Assembly (NCBI GenBank): GCA_011682665.1
Contig: JAACEG010000035.1
Span: 1-5,750, forward strand
Source of the DNA: Lysobacteraceae bacterium
GTDB lineage: Bacteria; Patescibacteriota; Patescibacteriia; JAACEG01
Length of the DNA: 5,750 nucleotides
Direction of reading: 5' to 3'
Below, piece after piece: positions 4,899-5,750 of this stretch; the first letter of the stretch is position 1, and every line of letters begins with the position of its first letter. The notes under the pieces are model-generated. The model made no database searches. It had not been told where the DNA came from and was given only the letters and a program-made list of their open reading frames with translations. Position numbers and translations under genes: made by a program.

Positions 4899-5750
4899 AT
4901 TAGATAACAAAAAAATAATCTTTATTTTTATCTTAACAATTTTTATTTTTTTTATTGGCTTAAGAATTTTTTACATTTTTACGAAACAGCCGAGTATGGA
5001 TGAAACAGTTGTCGGCTATGAAGCTTACTCTTTATTGAAAACAGGCGCTGATCGGCATGGAAATTTTTTCCCGGTTCATTTTTATAATTTTGGCTGGGGC
5101 GAAAATATAGTTTTGTCTTTAATTTTAATTCCTTTAATAAAACTCTGGGGTCTTTCAACCTTAATAATAAGAATACCTATTTTTATTGCATCGCTTCTTT
5201 CTATATTTTTCACTTATCTGTTAGGGAAAGAATTATTTAATAAAAAAATAGGTCTTATCGCCGCCCTGCTTTTAACAATATCTCCCTGGCATATTTATGT
5301 TTCCACAACAGGATATAATGTTTGTTTATTGCCATTTTTTTATACCGCTCTTATCTATTATTTACTTAAATTTTTTAAACAAAAAAAATATTCTTCTCTT
5401 TATATTTCCACAATTATTTCAGCAATAAGTTTTTATACTTATGCCTTATCTTTTTTATGGGTTCCTTTGATTTATTTGATTTTTTTATTTATATATAGAG
5501 ACAAAATAATTAGCCATAAAAAAATTATATTGTTTAATTTCATAATTCTTATACTTTTAATATCACCTATTACTCTTTTTTATTTGCAAAATCAATTTCA
5601 TCTTTTAAATTATGAACAATTTGGACCTTTTAGTTTCCCACATTTAGAAAAAACTCGGCTTGATATGCTTTCTGCGTTTAATAATCCCTTTATATTTACT
5701 ACAAATTTTATTCTTCAATATTTTATTCATCTTCTTATTTTGCCTTTTGC
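4891..5750 (+). CDS. GT39/PMT-type membrane glycosyltransferase, N-terminal part (runs off window)
   Basis: The frame is open from ATG 4891 to the window end: 286 codons of an expected 450-600. It has an N-terminal hydrophobic segment (about residues 9-30) and then the first outer loop PSMDETVVGYEAYSLLKTGADRHG. The acidic pair D37-E38 there is the position expected to be catalytic in GT-C enzymes of the ArnT/PMT family. Next are IRIPIFIASLLSIFFTYLLG (93-112) and SPWHIYVSTTGYN (131-143), a typical loop of bacterial GT39 proteins, followed by further membrane segments. It would transfer a sugar from a polyprenyl-phosphate donor outside the cytoplasm. ATG 4891 overlaps the preceding gene's last 8 nt (ATGTTTAA), so translation is probably coupled. 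There is no separate promoter or Shine-Dalgarno. Substrate and acceptor (lipid, glycan or protein) cannot be told. Confidence 0.8.
   Translation, partial: MFKLDNKKIIFIFILTIFIFFIGLRIFYIFTKQPSMDETVVGYEAYSLLKTGADRHGNFFPVHFYNFGWGENIVLSLILIPLIKLWGLSTLIIRIPIFIASLLSIFFTYLLGKELFNKKIGLIAALLLTISPWHIYVSTTGYNVCLLPFFYTALIYYLLKFFKQKKYSSLYISTIISAISFYTYALSFLWVPLIYLIFLFIYRDKIISHKKIILFNFIILILLISPITLFYLQNQFHLLNYEQFGPFSFPHLEKTRLDMLSAFNNPFIFTTNFILQYFIHLLILPF

Overview
The window is a strongly AT-rich piece of a bacterial cell-surface polysaccharide locus. All four protein genes lie on the plus strand and encode multi-span membrane proteins: the C-terminal part of a Wzx-type flippase (1-942), an O-antigen ligase/Wzy-type polymerase (1574-2998), a GT-C glycosyltransferase of the GT87/mannosyltransferase type (3420-4898), and the start of a GT39/PMT-type glycosyltransferase (4891 to the window end). 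Together they fit a pathway using lipid-linked sugars: lipid-phosphate sugar donors are used on the outer face by the GT-C enzymes, glycans are flipped by Wzx, and chains are polymerised or ligated by the O-antigen ligase-like protein. Low GC, very Phe/Ile/Lys-rich proteins, start codons without Shine-Dalgarno sites and a high load of palindromic repeats suggest a Patescibacteria/CPR-type genome (for example Parcubacteria). That is an inference from style, because no marker gene is present.

The two large gaps are not empty. Gap 943-1573 contains, on the minus strand, what looks like a complete small transcription unit: a near-consensus promoter (TTGACT, 17 nt, TATATT), a strong Shine-Dalgarno, a five-codon ORF, two homologous long hairpins with compensating base changes, and a U-tract at the end. 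Next come an inverted pair of a REP-like repeat (core ATTCCCGCGAAGGCGGGAAT) with a decaying tandem tail, and two hairpins sharing a GCARCAAGCTGA loop. Gap 2999-3419 is almost wholly a composite array of palindromic units (core CTCCCCCTAAATAGGGGGAG), with three 54-nt tandem copies flanked by a 91-nt direct duplication.

Repeat-derived palindromes have also entered the coding sequences without breaking them. The ligase carries a 66-nt REP-like insert and a perfect 52-bp palindrome, and the GT87-like gene carries a third type. All three are in frame and fall in Lys-rich loops that are probably cytoplasmic, which resembles the palindromic elements inserted in Rickettsia proteins. The most novel candidate is the minus-strand structured transcript at about 935-1226.
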